Assembly (NCBI GenBank): GCA_910585445.1
Contig: CAJUEK010000003.1
Coordinates: 1 to 64,000, forward strand
Direction of reading: 5' to 3'
DNA: 64,000 nt
Origin: an uncultured Bacteroidales bacterium
GTDB lineage: Bacteria > Bacteroidota > Bacteroidia > Bacteroidales > UBA932
Positions within the stretch are counted from its first letter, which is position 1, and the number at the start of each line of letters is the position of its first letter. The position numbers and the translations under genes are program-made. Shown here in pieces: positions 7,714 through 16,525 of the stretch. Below the pieces are notes generated by a model that saw nothing but the letters and a program-made list of their open reading frames with translations, was not told the DNA's origin and did no database searches.

Positions 7714-9225
7714 ATGTCAGCAACAATAACTGAAGGTTTTCTTGACCACCGTATATTCCGTATTGTCTCAGATGCGGCGGAGGAACTTGGTGTCCGTGCC
7801 TTTGTAATCGGAGGGTATGTGCGGGATTGTTTTCTGGGGCGTCCGAGCAAGGACATTGACATCGTAGTTGAAGGAAGCGGCATTTCACTTGCTGAGGTGG
7901 TGGGGGCAAAGGTGCATAGCCATGTTTCGGTATTCAAGAACTTCGGAACTGCCATGTTGCGTTTCCAGGGTGTTGAGGTGGAGTTTGTCGGTGCCCGCAA
8001 AGAGTCGTATCGACGTGATTCGCGCAAGCCTATTGTTGAGGACGGCACGCTTGAGGATGACCAGCTGAGGCGTGACTTTACGATTAATGCCATGGCATTC
8101 AGTCTTCAGAAAGAGGACTTCGGTGCTCTTGTGGACCCTTTCGGAGGCATACGTGACCTTGCTGCCGGGATTATCCGCACGCCGCTTGACCCTGATACGA
8201 CATACAGCGACGATCCGCTCAGGATGATACGTGCCATCCGTTTTGCGACTAAGCTGACTTCTGACCGGATGGCTTTCAATATAGTGCCTGAATCACTGGA
8301 GTCCATAAGCCGCAACAGCGGAAGGCTTGAAATACTTTCCAAGGAACGGATTGTGGACGAGCTTAACAAGATACTTGTGACCCCGAAGCCTTCTATAGGA
8401 TTCCGTCTGCTTGATGAGACTGGGCTGCTTGACTTGATTCTTCCTCAGCTTACCAAGCTTAAGGGCGTGGAAACCGTTGAGGGAAAAGGGCATAAGGAAA
8501 ATTTCTCTCATACTTTGGAGGTTCTTGACAATGTGGCTTTTTCGGAGAGCGAAGCAATAAGGGCAGGTCTGCTCAAGGATTATGTGTTTGAAGACGGTGC
8601 TGAAATTGAAAAAGTCCGTACTGAACCTAATGTATGGCTGCGCTGGGCCGCTTTGCTGCATGATATAGCGAAGCCTGCCACAAAGCGTTATGACCATGCG
8701 CTCGGGTGGACTTTCCATGGGCATGAAGTCGTGGGGGCAAGGTGGGTGCCTAAGATTTTCACTGCGCTGAAAATGCCTCTTAACGAGAAGATGAAATATG
8801 TGCAGAAGCTTGTGGGACTGCATCTTAGGCCTATCGCGCTTGTTACTGAGGAAGTTACTGATTCTGCTGTGCGCAGGCTTCTCTTTGATGCGGGAAACGA
8901 TATTGATGACCTTATGCTTCTGTGCAGTGCCGACATAACTTCAAAGAATCCGCGTAAGGTGGCGCGCCTCAAGGCTAATTTTGATCTTGTGAAGAGCAAG
9001 CTGGTTGAGGTTGAGGAGAAGGATGCCATACGGAATTTCAAGAATCCGATAACAGGAGATTATGTTATGGATTTGTTCGGCATTGAGCCATGCAATCTGA
9101 TAGGGCAGCTTAAGGAGGCGGTCAAGAATGCGATTCTTGACGGGCAGATTGAAAATTCATTCGAAGCCGCGGACCTCTTCATGCGTGAGAAGGCGGCCGG
9201 AATGGGACTTCATCCCCTCAAGTGA
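7714..9225 (+). CDS. cca: CCA tRNA nucleotidyltransferase / poly(A) polymerase family with HD domain
   Basis: A 503-residue class II nucleotidyltransferase. The head domain has the flexible loop GGYVRD (about 33-38) and the metal-binding pair DID (47-49) in GRPSKDIDIVVEG, then RRDFTINAMA and the nucleotide-selecting EDDQLRRDF region. An HD phosphohydrolase domain follows, with LLHDIAKP at about residue 315 and a later GHEVVGA. That domain order matches bacterial CCA-adding enzymes that repair tRNA 3' ends; a poly(A) polymerase role cannot be excluded from motifs alone. The start is the only ATG consistent with the conserved N-terminus. The recombinase gene follows after 31 bp. Confidence 0.9.
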   Translation: MSATITEGFLDHRIFRIVSDAAEELGVRAFVIGGYVRDCFLGRPSKDIDIVVEGSGISLAEVVGAKVHSHVSVFKNFGTAMLRFQGVEVEFVGARKESYRRDSRKPIVEDGTLEDDQLRRDFTINAMAFSLQKEDFGALVDPFGGIRDLAAGIIRTPLDPDTTYSDDPLRMIRAIRFATKLTSDRMAFNIVPESLESISRNSGRLEILSKERIVDELNKILVTPKPSIGFRLLDETGLLDLILPQLTKLKGVETVEGKGHKENFSHTLEVLDNVAFSESEAIRAGLLKDYVFEDGAEIEKVRTEPNVWLRWAALLHDIAKPATKRYDHALGWTFHGHEVVGARWVPKIFTALKMPLNEKMKYVQKLVGLHLRPIALVTEEVTDSAVRRLLFDAGNDIDDLMLLCSADITSKNPRKVARLKANFDLVKSKLVEVEEKDAIRNFKNPITGDYVMDLFGIEPCNLIGQLKEAVKNAILDGQIENSFEAADLFMREKAAGMGLHPLK

Positions 9226-9246
9226 TTCCTGACCGCACTCACGTAA

Positions 9247-9254
9247 TACCTTTG
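9247..9254 (+). promoter_or_regulatory. TAnnTTTG promoter abutting the xerC start codon
   Basis: TACCTTTG is a perfect -7 element ending only two bases before the ATG at 9257. Transcription from it would begin at or inside the start codon, predicting a leaderless mRNA. Confidence 0.5.
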
Positions 9255-9256
9255 CT

Positions 9257-10249
9257 ATGGGGCTTGTCGGAAAATATATATCATATATAAGGGATATAAG
9301 GAGATATTCTCCGAGGACTGTCCGGATTTACGAAGATGTGCTCAGGCATTTCACCGATTTTGCCTGTGAGGAAAACGGGCACGGGAATGCCGGGGAACTT
9401 GCTGCCGTGCTCAATCCATCTGAGATAAGGCGTTATGAGGTGCATCTTCTTGATGACTGTGCCATGAAGCCCAAAACGGTAAATCTGCATCTGTCGGTGC
9501 TCGGCGGGTTCTGCCGTTATCTGATAAAAGAAGGAGTGCTCAATTCCAATCCGGTGAGGCTTGTGCCGCGGCCGAAGATGGAAAAGCGCTTGCCTGTATT
9601 CTATAAAGGCGATGCCATGGAGAGATATTTCCGTGACAGTGATTTGTACGCGTCTCGTGATATGCTGGACATTTTCATGGAATGTCATGATACGCCTCAC
9701 GGCAAGGAACTGTATGTGAAGCGTCTTGCAAGGGCTGTGATTTCAATGCTTTATTGTCTTGGGCTTCGTCGCGCTGAGCTTGTAGCGCTTGATGTGTCAG
9801 ATGTCGATTTTGGCCGAAAAGTTGTGAAAGTTGTCGGCAAGGGAGATAAAATGCGCGAAATTCCCATGATAGTTTCGCTATGTGAAGAAATTTCCTTATA
9901 TTTGAAAGCAGTTGAGACGATGACGGGAAGGAGAAGGTCTGTGAAAGAACCGCTGCTTGTCACTTATTCCGGCAAACGTCTGTATCCGGTATATGTGGAC
10001 AGGGTAGTGAAGAGCGAACTTGGAGATGTTCCCGGCATAACGGGGCGCAAGTCACCGCACGTGCTCAGGCATTCCGTTGCCACGGGGCTTCTTGACGGCG
10101 GGACTGACCTCAATTCGATAAAGGAGCTTCTCGGGCATTCTTCGCTGGCGGCCACTCAGGTCTATACCCACAGCAGCATCGCCCGGCTGAAACAGATTTA
10201 TGAATCCGCCCATCCACGGGCAAAAAACGGAGGTAAAAATGGACATTAG
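9257..10249 (+). CDS. xerC: Tyrosine recombinase XerC/XerD-like
   Basis: A 330-residue tyrosine recombinase. The N-terminal SAM-like core-binding domain (about 1-95) begins YISYIRDIRRYSPRTVRIYEDVL. In the catalytic domain I see Arg171 in GLRRAEL, HVLRH with His268 and Arg271, LLGHSS, and the nucleophile Tyr303 in TQVYTHSS. Those are the residues needed for strand exchange. It likely resolves chromosome dimers at dif with a second Xer protein, as implied by its housekeeping context (CCA enzyme before, HPF directly after, an order common in Bacteroidetes). It does not lie beside any integron or phage gene. A dif site was not seen in this window. The C-terminal tail is basic. Confidence 0.9.
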   Translation: MGLVGKYISYIRDIRRYSPRTVRIYEDVLRHFTDFACEENGHGNAGELAAVLNPSEIRRYEVHLLDDCAMKPKTVNLHLSVLGGFCRYLIKEGVLNSNPVRLVPRPKMEKRLPVFYKGDAMERYFRDSDLYASRDMLDIFMECHDTPHGKELYVKRLARAVISMLYCLGLRRAELVALDVSDVDFGRKVVKVVGKGDKMREIPMIVSLCEEISLYLKAVETMTGRRRSVKEPLLVTYSGKRLYPVYVDRVVKSELGDVPGITGRKSPHVLRHSVATGLLDGGTDLNSIKELLGHSSLAATQVYTHSSIARLKQIYESAHPRAKNGGKNGH

Positions 10250-10529
10250 GGTACAATCCATCAAGTTCAATGCAGACCAGAAGCTGTTGGACTTTGTCGA
10301 GAAGAAGTTCTCAAAATTCGAGAGATTCAATGATTCCATAAGCGGAGTAGATGTGGCCCTTTCCCTTCTCCCGGACCACGACAACAAGAATGTCAAGGTC
10401 CAGGTCAGCATACCGGGAGGCACAATCGTAGTGGAGAGAAATGCCAAGACCTTCGAGGACGCGGTAGTTGACTGTGCTGACATCATCAAGGAGAAGCTTG
10501 TGAAAGCAAAGGAAAAGAAAATGCAATAA
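10239..10529 (+). CDS. hpf: Ribosome hibernation-promoting factor HPF/RaiA family
   Basis: A 96-residue protein of the sigma-54 modulation/S30EA family. It starts MDIRVQSIKF, has the central helix LLDFVEKKFSKFERF and ends in a Lys-rich tail (KAKEKKMQ). Its length fits the short HPF type without the dimerising C-terminal domain. It would bind in the decoding region of the 30S subunit in slow growth. The gene overlaps the end of xerC by 11 bp, so it is co-transcribed, and it is one of few genes here with an obvious GGAGG-like ribosome site (ACGGAGG before ATG 10239). A strong terminator follows immediately. Confidence 0.9.
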   Translation: MDIRVQSIKFNADQKLLDFVEKKFSKFERFNDSISGVDVALSLLPDHDNKNVKVQVSIPGGTIVVERNAKTFEDAVVDCADIIKEKLVKAKEKKMQ

Positions 10530-10538
10530 TTCGGGTTT

Positions 10539-10580
10539 GAATGGGGCTGCTAAATGTTATTCAAGCCCCATTCTTTTTTA
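10539..10580 (+). terminator. Intrinsic terminator after hpf
   Basis: A perfect 10-bp stem GAATGGGGCT (10539-10548)/AGCCCCATTC (10564-10573) is followed by six T residues. It closes the cca-xerC-hpf transcript 10 bp after the hpf stop. Confidence 0.9.
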
Positions 10581-10629
10581 TGCCGGAAAATATCAGGTGT
10601 TTTCTGCCTTTACTTATAATAATCGTAGA

Positions 10630-12708
10630 ATGAACATGAACTCCATTCAAAAGTCCTTTGTGGCCATAGGGCTTTTTCTTGTTGCCAGTGCTGTTTCTGC
10701 CAAAGATTTGAACAGCAAATTTCAACTTTTGCCGCTTCCACAGAAGGTGGAAGTCTTTTCGGACAACGGGCTGAGAGGCTGCGACCTCTCCTTTATTGTC
10801 ACTGAGGGTGAACTTGCCATGCCTGTTCTTGGGCCGTTGACAGGATGTCTGCCGCAATTCCGTAATGCCGGGAAGGGCATCGTCATGCGCCTGACTGACA
10901 AGGGTACGCCTGAATCTGAGGAAGGGTATCTGCTGGAAGTCGGGAAAAATGGAGTCACCATTTCATCCAGAGCAAGTGCCGGCCTTTTTTATGGATGCCA
11001 GACATTGGAGCAATTGATGGAAGACAGCCGTGACTTCAACCTTGTAATTCCGCAAATGCGGATAACAGATTATCCGCAGATTGGTTACCGTGCTGTCCAT
11101 TTCGACAACAAGCACCACTTGGACCGTACTGAATATTATTATCGCACGATAGATAAACTGGCGAGCTACAAGATAAATGCCGTCATATGGGAGATTGACG
11201 ACAAGCTGCGCTTCACCAGGCATGCGGAAATCGGTGCGCCCAATGCCTTGAGCAAGCAGGAAGTGAGGGCCATAAGCCGGTATGCAAAGGAAAGGAACAT
11301 AGAAATAACTCCTTTGGTGCAGGGGTTGGGACATGCAGGATACATACTGAAACACCATTGGGAACTGCGTGAGAACCCGGCAAGTGACTGGGAGTTTTGT
11401 CCGTCCAATCCGGCCACTTACGATTTGCAGTTCGATTTGTACAAAGATGCGTTGGAGGCTATGCCAGACGGAAAATACCTGCATATCGGCGGCGATGAGA
11501 TTACGGCCATTGGTATTGATGAACGCTGCAAGGCAACAGGAAAGACTCCTTTTGAATTGCAGATGGAATGGCTTAAGAAAGTCTGCGACTTTGCACTGGC
11601 AAATGGAAGGACGCCTATATTTTGGGATGATATGCCTATAAAATATGCTGGGCTTTGGGGGTTCGTGAACAGTTCCGGACTGACTGATGAAGAGTTGGAG
11701 ATAGGATGGAATACGGAAAAGCTGGATGAGGCCATAGAACTGTTTCCAAAGGACTGCATATACATGCGTTGGAGATATGATGACCCGACTTCGGCGTCTC
11801 ATTGCCTGCTGCTGGACTGGTATCAGAAGAAAGGGCTGAAGGTGATGGCCGCGACAGCTGCGGCAACCGGCGGTTCCAGCTTTATGCCAAGGAACAATTC
11901 AAGGGCTCAATATATAAAGGACTTCAGTGCGCTGGTTGCCCAAAATGGCCTCAGCGGAATATTGGCGACTGCATGGGATGACGGTGCTCCGCATATGGAA
12001 ACGGTTATGAGGGGATTTGTGGCGCAAGGCGAATACGGCTGGAATACTCAAGGCAGAAGCATTGACGAGTTCATAGCTGCCCATGCGCAGCGTGAATTTG
12101 CTTTGTCTTACAGGCATATGGATTTCTTGAGAGAATTGGAGCAGTCGGCCTTCTTCTTTGACAATGCCCTGATTACCTCCGGTTCGAGGAATCCTGCCTG
12201 GGGTGTGAAAAAGACATTCGTATTGCTGGGTATGCCGGATGCCGATATGCCGGGCGATTGGTCAGAAAAATATGCGGACAGGATACAGGGTGCTGTTGCT
12301 GAAAAAGACAGGTATGAGAGGATTGAAGCCGGTATAAAGGAGGCGTTGGCCCATTCGCGGAGAAACCGTTACACTTTGGAGGTATATAGGCAGACGAACC
12401 GCATGTTCTATTATCCCGCGCAGGTGATTCTGGCATTGGAGGCATACGATAAAGCCAATACGGATGCTGAGAGAAAACAGGCTGTTCTTGAGCTTGAGGA
12501 TGTGTGCCGGGATTTTAGCCGGATGCGTGCGGATTTTGAAAACGTGTACTCGCAGACCAGGTTCATGCAGAATCCAGCCGGATATATTGCCGACCATAAC
12601 CATCACAACCACTTGGCGGCTTTGACCGACAACAGCGATTGGTGGTTTCTCTATGAGTTGCCTATGACTCGTAAAATCAACGAGTGGGTTGGCTCCATGG
12701 AGCGATAA
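10630..12708 (+). CDS. GH20 beta-N-acetylhexosaminidase, secreted
   Basis: A 692-residue exported glycosidase. A signal peptide covers about residues 1-24 (AVSA/KD cleavage). A GH20b-type N-terminal domain (about 25-150) precedes the (beta/alpha)8 catalytic domain starting near DYPQIGYRAVHFD. The family signature HIGGDE is at 285-290, with Asp288-Glu289 as the catalytic pair used in substrate-assisted catalysis through the N-acetyl group. The last 200 residues form a helical C-terminal part seen in several Bacteroides GH20 enzymes. It should release terminal GlcNAc or GalNAc from glycans or mucin in the periplasm. No SusC/D pair or other glycosidase is nearby, so it is a lone enzyme. ATG 10636 is an alternative start. 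Confidence 0.88.
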   Translation: MNMNSIQKSFVAIGLFLVASAVSAKDLNSKFQLLPLPQKVEVFSDNGLRGCDLSFIVTEGELAMPVLGPLTGCLPQFRNAGKGIVMRLTDKGTPESEEGYLLEVGKNGVTISSRASAGLFYGCQTLEQLMEDSRDFNLVIPQMRITDYPQIGYRAVHFDNKHHLDRTEYYYRTIDKLASYKINAVIWEIDDKLRFTRHAEIGAPNALSKQEVRAISRYAKERNIEITPLVQGLGHAGYILKHHWELRENPASDWEFCPSNPATYDLQFDLYKDALEAMPDGKYLHIGGDEITAIGIDERCKATGKTPFELQMEWLKKVCDFALANGRTPIFWDDMPIKYAGLWGFVNSSGLTDEELEIGWNTEKLDEAIELFPKDCIYMRWRYDDPTSASHCLLLDWYQKKGLKVMAATAAATGGSSFMPRNNSRAQYIKDFSALVAQNGLSGILATAWDDGAPHMETVMRGFVAQGEYGWNTQGRSIDEFIAAHAQREFALSYRHMDFLRELEQSAFFFDNALITSGSRNPAWGVKKTFVLLGMPDADMPGDWSEKYADRIQGAVAEKDRYERIEAGIKEALAHSRRNRYTLEVYRQTNRMFYYPAQVILALEAYDKANTDAERKQAVLELEDVCRDFSRMRADFENVYSQTRFMQNPAGYIADHNHHNHLAALTDNSDWWFLYELPMTRKINEWVGSMER

Positions 12709-12732
12709 ACTGGTCTGCTGCATCATAAAATT

Positions 12733-12780
12733 AATGCCACTGTTGCCTTTCAGGAGGTTTGCTGTGGCATTTTTGTTTTT
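12733..12780 (+). terminator. Intrinsic terminator after the GH20 gene
   Basis: Stem AATGCCAC (12733-12740)/GTGGCATT (12764-12771) is followed by a T-rich tract (TTTTTGTTTTT), 24 bp after the GH20 stop codon. Confidence 0.8.
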
Positions 12781-12824
12781 ATTAAGCAGAACAAAAATCA
12801 TTTGAGGACAAACTGCTTCTTTAT

Positions 12825-12986
12825 ATGGATGTTGCGTACAATCCGCAGAGGTCGCATTTGAAGTTCTTTTCTCTGTTTTTTGAAAAGTTGCCTGTTGTGA
12901 AAGATAGTCATGTCATAACTGTTGAGGTGACGACAGACGACGGGCGGGTGTTGTCCGGGAGCATCGTCATGGATTTTGCGGAATGA
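12825..12986 (+). CDS. Possible small protein, 53 residues, unknown
   Basis: An ATG-initiated frame of 53 residues (MDVAYNPQRSHLKFFSLFF... ending IVMDFAE) fills part of the 370-bp gap before holA. The second half, VITVEVTTDDGRVLSGSIVMDF, reads like beta-strands of a folded domain. The frame stays open for 13 codons upstream of this ATG without another start. It could be a real small gene or the surviving tail of a larger lost one. No family recognised, and no clear promoter seen. Confidence 0.3.
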   Translation: MDVAYNPQRSHLKFFSLFFEKLPVVKDSHVITVEVTTDDGRVLSGSIVMDFAE

Positions 12987-13037
12987 GTCGGGAGGATGTA
13001 AAGGCTGCCGGTTGCCGTGGCGGATTTTCATGCCAAG

Positions 13038-13071
13038 TTTGTAAATGTCTCGTGTAAAATTCATACCTTTG
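13038..13071 (+). promoter_or_regulatory. Bacteroidetes promoter for holA, near-leaderless
   Basis: A TTTG (-33) at 13038-13041 and a perfect TACCTTTG (-7) at 13064-13071 are separated by 22 bp. The ATG of holA begins eight bases after the -7 element, so little or no 5' untranslated leader is expected. Confidence 0.6.
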
Positions 13072-13078
13072 TCATGAT

Positions 13079-14119
13079 ATGGCAAAAGGATTTGTAGAGA
13101 CTGATGCTCTGTGCAGGAGTATAGTTGAAGACGCCCGCAAAGGCGTCTTCAAACCTGTATATCTGCTTATGGGCGAGGAACCGTATTATGTGGATATGGT
13201 TTGTGATGCTATTGTGGAGCATTGCCTTGACGAGAGCGAGAAAGATTTCAACCAGACGGTGTGCTATGGGGCGGATGTGAGTGCTGATGCGGTCATAACT
13301 GCAGCACGCCGCTATCCTATGTTTTCCGAGCGGCAGCTTGTTGTGGTGAAGGAGGCGCAGATGATGAAGGGGCTGGAAGATCTTGCCCTATATTGCCAGA
13401 AGCCTCTGGAGTCAACTGTGCTTGTGATTGCCATGCATGGTGCGGGTGCGGACAAGAGGAAGTCGTTCTACAAGACTGTGTCCAAGATGGGCGTGGTGGT
13501 GGATTCGCCTCTGCTTAGGGACTATGAGATGCCGCGCTGGATTTCGATGTATTATAAAAGCCGTGGGCTGGGTATTTCTCCTGATGCGGCAGCTCTTCTT
13601 GCCGAATATGCTGGCACAGACCTGAACAAGATATCCATTGAGACGGAAAAAATGCTCAAGAACCTGCCTGAGGGCACGTCTGAAGTGAGTGCGGCTGACA
13701 TTGAGAAAAATGTCGGCATAAGCCGTCAGTTCAGCATCTTCGAGCTTACGAGGGAATTGTCTTCCAAAAATGCACCGAAGGCTTTGCGTATCGCTGCCTA
13801 TATCGGCTCGTCTGCGAAATTTGCCATGCCTATGGCAGTCAGCGCATTGTACATGCATTTCAACAGGATTCTCAAATACGGGGCACTGCTTTCCTCAGGT
13901 CAACGTCCGGACAGCGGTGCTAAGGCCAGGGTACTCGGTGTCAACCCGTACTTTTTCGCGGAATATGACAAGGCGGTGCGGAATTATCCCGTGCGCAAGT
14001 GCATGGGGATAATCGCTCTGCTGAAGGAGTATGACTATAAGGGCAAGGGCGGTGACGTCGGGGAGGCTTCTCCTGCTGAGCTTATGGTTGAGCTTACTGC
14101 GAAGATACTGAATGCATAG
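13079..14119 (+). CDS. holA: DNA polymerase III delta subunit
   Basis: A 346-residue HolA-type clamp-loader subunit. The N-terminal part begins with PVYLLMGEEPYYVDMVCDAIVEHC, the degenerate P-loop-like start typical of delta, followed by AARRYPMFSERQLVVVKEAQ. The middle has LLAEYAGTDLNKISIETEKML and SRQFSIFELTRELSSKNAPKAL, diagnostic of the domain II/III region that contacts the beta clamp. The C-terminal domain, with YALHF-like helices and the YDYKGKG segment, fits the collar domain. It opens and loads the sliding clamp as part of the replisome. The gene has its own promoter and is followed 64 bp later by an ABC transporter gene. Confidence 0.88.
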   Translation: MAKGFVETDALCRSIVEDARKGVFKPVYLLMGEEPYYVDMVCDAIVEHCLDESEKDFNQTVCYGADVSADAVITAARRYPMFSERQLVVVKEAQMMKGLEDLALYCQKPLESTVLVIAMHGAGADKRKSFYKTVSKMGVVVDSPLLRDYEMPRWISMYYKSRGLGISPDAAALLAEYAGTDLNKISIETEKMLKNLPEGTSEVSAADIEKNVGISRQFSIFELTRELSSKNAPKALRIAAYIGSSAKFAMPMAVSALYMHFNRILKYGALLSSGQRPDSGAKARVLGVNPYFFAEYDKAVRNYPVRKCMGIIALLKEYDYKGKGGDVGEASPAELMVELTAKILNA

Positions 14120-14183
14120 GCCCTGCTGGACGCCTGGAAAAACGGGACGCCTGAAAAGAATATGAAAGAAACAATTAAATATA

Positions 14184-15101
14184 ATGACCATGGGAATAAT
14201 CCAATGTAAAGATGTGTGCAAGAGCTTCGGTGAGAAAATCGCTCTTGACCATGTGTCGGTTGACATTCCTAAAGGACAGATTTTCGGACTTCTCGGCCCT
14301 AACGGTGCGGGAAAGACGACTCTGATAAGGATAATCAACCGTATAACCATTCCTAACGGCGGTTCGGTCCTGTTTGACGGCCGTCCGATAACCCAGGATG
14401 ATGTGGAGAAAATAGGCTATCTTCCTGAGGAGCGCGGACTGTACCGCAAGATGAAGGTCGGTGAGCAGGCAATGTATTTTGCCCGTCTGAAGGGCATGAG
14501 CTCGAGGGATGCGGCCGCTGAACTTAAAAAGTGGTTCGTGAAGTTCGGCATAGAGAGCTGGTGGAACAAGAAGGTTGAGGAACTTTCAAAGGGAATGGCC
14601 CAGAAGGTACAGTTCATAACCACTGTGGTCCACAAGCCGTCTCTGCTCATTCTGGATGAACCTTTCTCGGGCTTCGACCCTGTGAATGCGCAGGTGATAC
14701 GTGAGGAGATACTCCGTCTGAAGGAAGAGGGGGCGACAATAATACTCTCGACCCATAATATGGAGTCTGTGGAGGAATTGTGTGACAATATAGCCTTGAT
14801 AAACAAGTCCCATGTCGTGATATCCGGAGGCGTGGATGAAATCCGCCGCAAATACGGAAACAATAATGTGGAGCTGGTATATACCGGTGGAGCGATATCT
14901 TCTGCTGAGGGAGTTTATACCATACTTTCGGACGAGGATGAGGGAGGGCGTCATACTGCTGTGCTCTCGCTTGATGGCGGCGGCTGCGGAAATGCCGTCC
15001 TGTCTGATGTGCTTTCGCGCGGTGTCACGGTCAATTCATTCAAGGAACTTGTGCCGAGGATGAATGACATTTTCATCAAACTTGTAACTGAGGAGGAATA
15101 A
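14184..15101 (+). CDS. ABC transporter ATP-binding protein (NatA/DrrA type)
   Basis: A 305-residue ABC ATPase. Walker A GPNGAGKT is at about 38-45, the ABC signature LSKGMAQK at about 133-140, and Walker B LLILDEPFSGFDP at about 154-166, followed by the H-loop STHNME. After the nucleotide-binding domain (about 1-215) comes a C-terminal extension typical of exporters of the Na+/drug class. The permease gene starts 4 bp after its stop, so they form one operon and one transporter. The natural substrate is unknown; NatAB-like systems export ions, drugs or lipids. ATG 14190 is an equally possible start. Confidence 0.87.
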   Translation: MTMGIIQCKDVCKSFGEKIALDHVSVDIPKGQIFGLLGPNGAGKTTLIRIINRITIPNGGSVLFDGRPITQDDVEKIGYLPEERGLYRKMKVGEQAMYFARLKGMSSRDAAAELKKWFVKFGIESWWNKKVEELSKGMAQKVQFITTVVHKPSLLILDEPFSGFDPVNAQVIREEILRLKEEGATIILSTHNMESVEELCDNIALINKSHVVISGGVDEIRRKYGNNNVELVYTGGAISSAEGVYTILSDEDEGGRHTAVLSLDGGGCGNAVLSDVLSRGVTVNSFKELVPRMNDIFIKLVTEEE

Positions 15102-15104
15102 GCC

Positions 15105-16493
15105 ATGAAATTCAGGAACATACAGACTGTCATAGCACGTGAATATCTTACACGTATAAAAAAGAAATCATTTCTTCTGATAACATTCCTCGGTCCGGTA
15201 TTCTTTGCGGCAATCTGCATTGTGCCGAGCCTTATAATGTTCTTTGCCGAGGACAAGGGCAAGCAGGTCGGTGTAATCGACCAGTCCGGAATCGTCATGG
15301 AGAAGTTCGTGAGCACGGAAGCTGTCGCATATACCGATTATTCGGCGGAGCATCCGGACAGCCTTAAGGCGCATTTCCGGGACTACGGGCTTGATGCGAT
15401 GGTTGTGATATCTCCGATAGATTCCGCCTCAAGGTCGGTTTCGGTAACGGCTTATTCATCTTCGCCGCTGAGCGTTGACATGAAGGAGTCCATCGGCTCA
15501 AAGGTTGATGATGCCATTGAGGACTGGAGGCTGGGCCTTTATGATGTGGGGGACCTTAAGCAGATTATGTCGGAGGTCAAGTCTGATGTGTCTGTGACGA
15601 CATATACGCTCGGAGAGGACGGTGAGGAGAAACTTTCTTCTTCTGAGGTATATATGATAATCTCCCTGGTGCTTTCCATGATTATCTACATGTTCATCGC
15701 GATGTTCTCCGGAATGGTCATGCAGAGCGTCATTGAGGAAAAGGCAAGCAGGGTTGTGGAAGTGCTGGTGTCCTCCGTTAAGGCTACTGAGCTGATGTTC
15801 GGCAAAATCATTGGTGTGGCGTGCGTGGCTCTTACGCAGTTCCTGCTGTGGGTTGTCCTTACGGCGGTTCTTGTTACGGGAGTTTCCGCATTCATCGGTT
15901 TTGATTCGATAATGGACAGCACCTCTGTGCAGACCGAGCAGATGAACCAGATGGCGCAGGGGCTTGGCATGGACCAGGATATGATGGAGGCAGCAGGAAT
16001 GGCTATGCCGTCAGCCGCTGAAATTGCTGACCAAAGCGAGCTTGGAGCCATAGTGTCAACTTTGAGCGAGCTTAATTATGTCCAGCTTATCCTTGGATTC
16101 ATCGTATATTTCGCGCTGGGATACCTGCTTTATGCCTCATTGTTTGCCGCTATAGGTTCGGCTGTTGAGAATGAGGCAGATACACAGCAGTTGCAGATTC
16201 CGGTTACAATCCCGCTTCTGATAGCTTTCTTCATAGCTTTCTACGCTTTCAAGGCTCCTGACAGCGCTGTTGTGTTCTGGGGTTCAATGATTCCTTTCAC
16301 ATCTCCGATAGTAATGCTGGCCCGTATTCCTTTCGGAGTGCCTGCATGGGAACTGGCCCTTTCCATTGCGCTTCTGGTTGCAGCTTTTGTTGCGTGCGCC
16401 TGGATGTCGGCGAAGATTTACAGGATAGGAATACTTATGTTCGGTAAGAAGACCACGTTCAAGGACCTGTGGAAGTGGCTCAAGCAGGACTGA
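15105..16493 (+). CDS. ABC transporter permease (ABC2/NatB type)
   Basis: A 462-residue membrane protein with the ABC-2 layout. One membrane helix near residues 20-45 (LLITFLGPVFFAAICIVPSLIMFF) is followed by an extracytoplasmic domain of about 130 residues. Five or six more helices start near residue 185, including the conserved EEKASRVVEVLVSSVKATELMFGKIIG segment after the second helix. This is the hallmark of NatB/YhaP-like permeases. A Met/Gln/Asp-rich loop (about 265-305) lies between helices. It pairs with the ATPase encoded just before it. Substrate unknown. Confidence 0.86.
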   Translation: MKFRNIQTVIAREYLTRIKKKSFLLITFLGPVFFAAICIVPSLIMFFAEDKGKQVGVIDQSGIVMEKFVSTEAVAYTDYSAEHPDSLKAHFRDYGLDAMVVISPIDSASRSVSVTAYSSSPLSVDMKESIGSKVDDAIEDWRLGLYDVGDLKQIMSEVKSDVSVTTYTLGEDGEEKLSSSEVYMIISLVLSMIIYMFIAMFSGMVMQSVIEEKASRVVEVLVSSVKATELMFGKIIGVACVALTQFLLWVVLTAVLVTGVSAFIGFDSIMDSTSVQTEQMNQMAQGLGMDQDMMEAAGMAMPSAAEIADQSELGAIVSTLSELNYVQLILGFIVYFALGYLLYASLFAAIGSAVENEADTQQLQIPVTIPLLIAFFIAFYAFKAPDSAVVFWGSMIPFTSPIVMLARIPFGVPAWELALSIALLVAAFVACAWMSAKIYRIGILMFGKKTTFKDLWKWLKQD

Positions 16494-16525
16494 GGCAGAG
16501 GTTTATGAAATTTCTTGATGGAATT

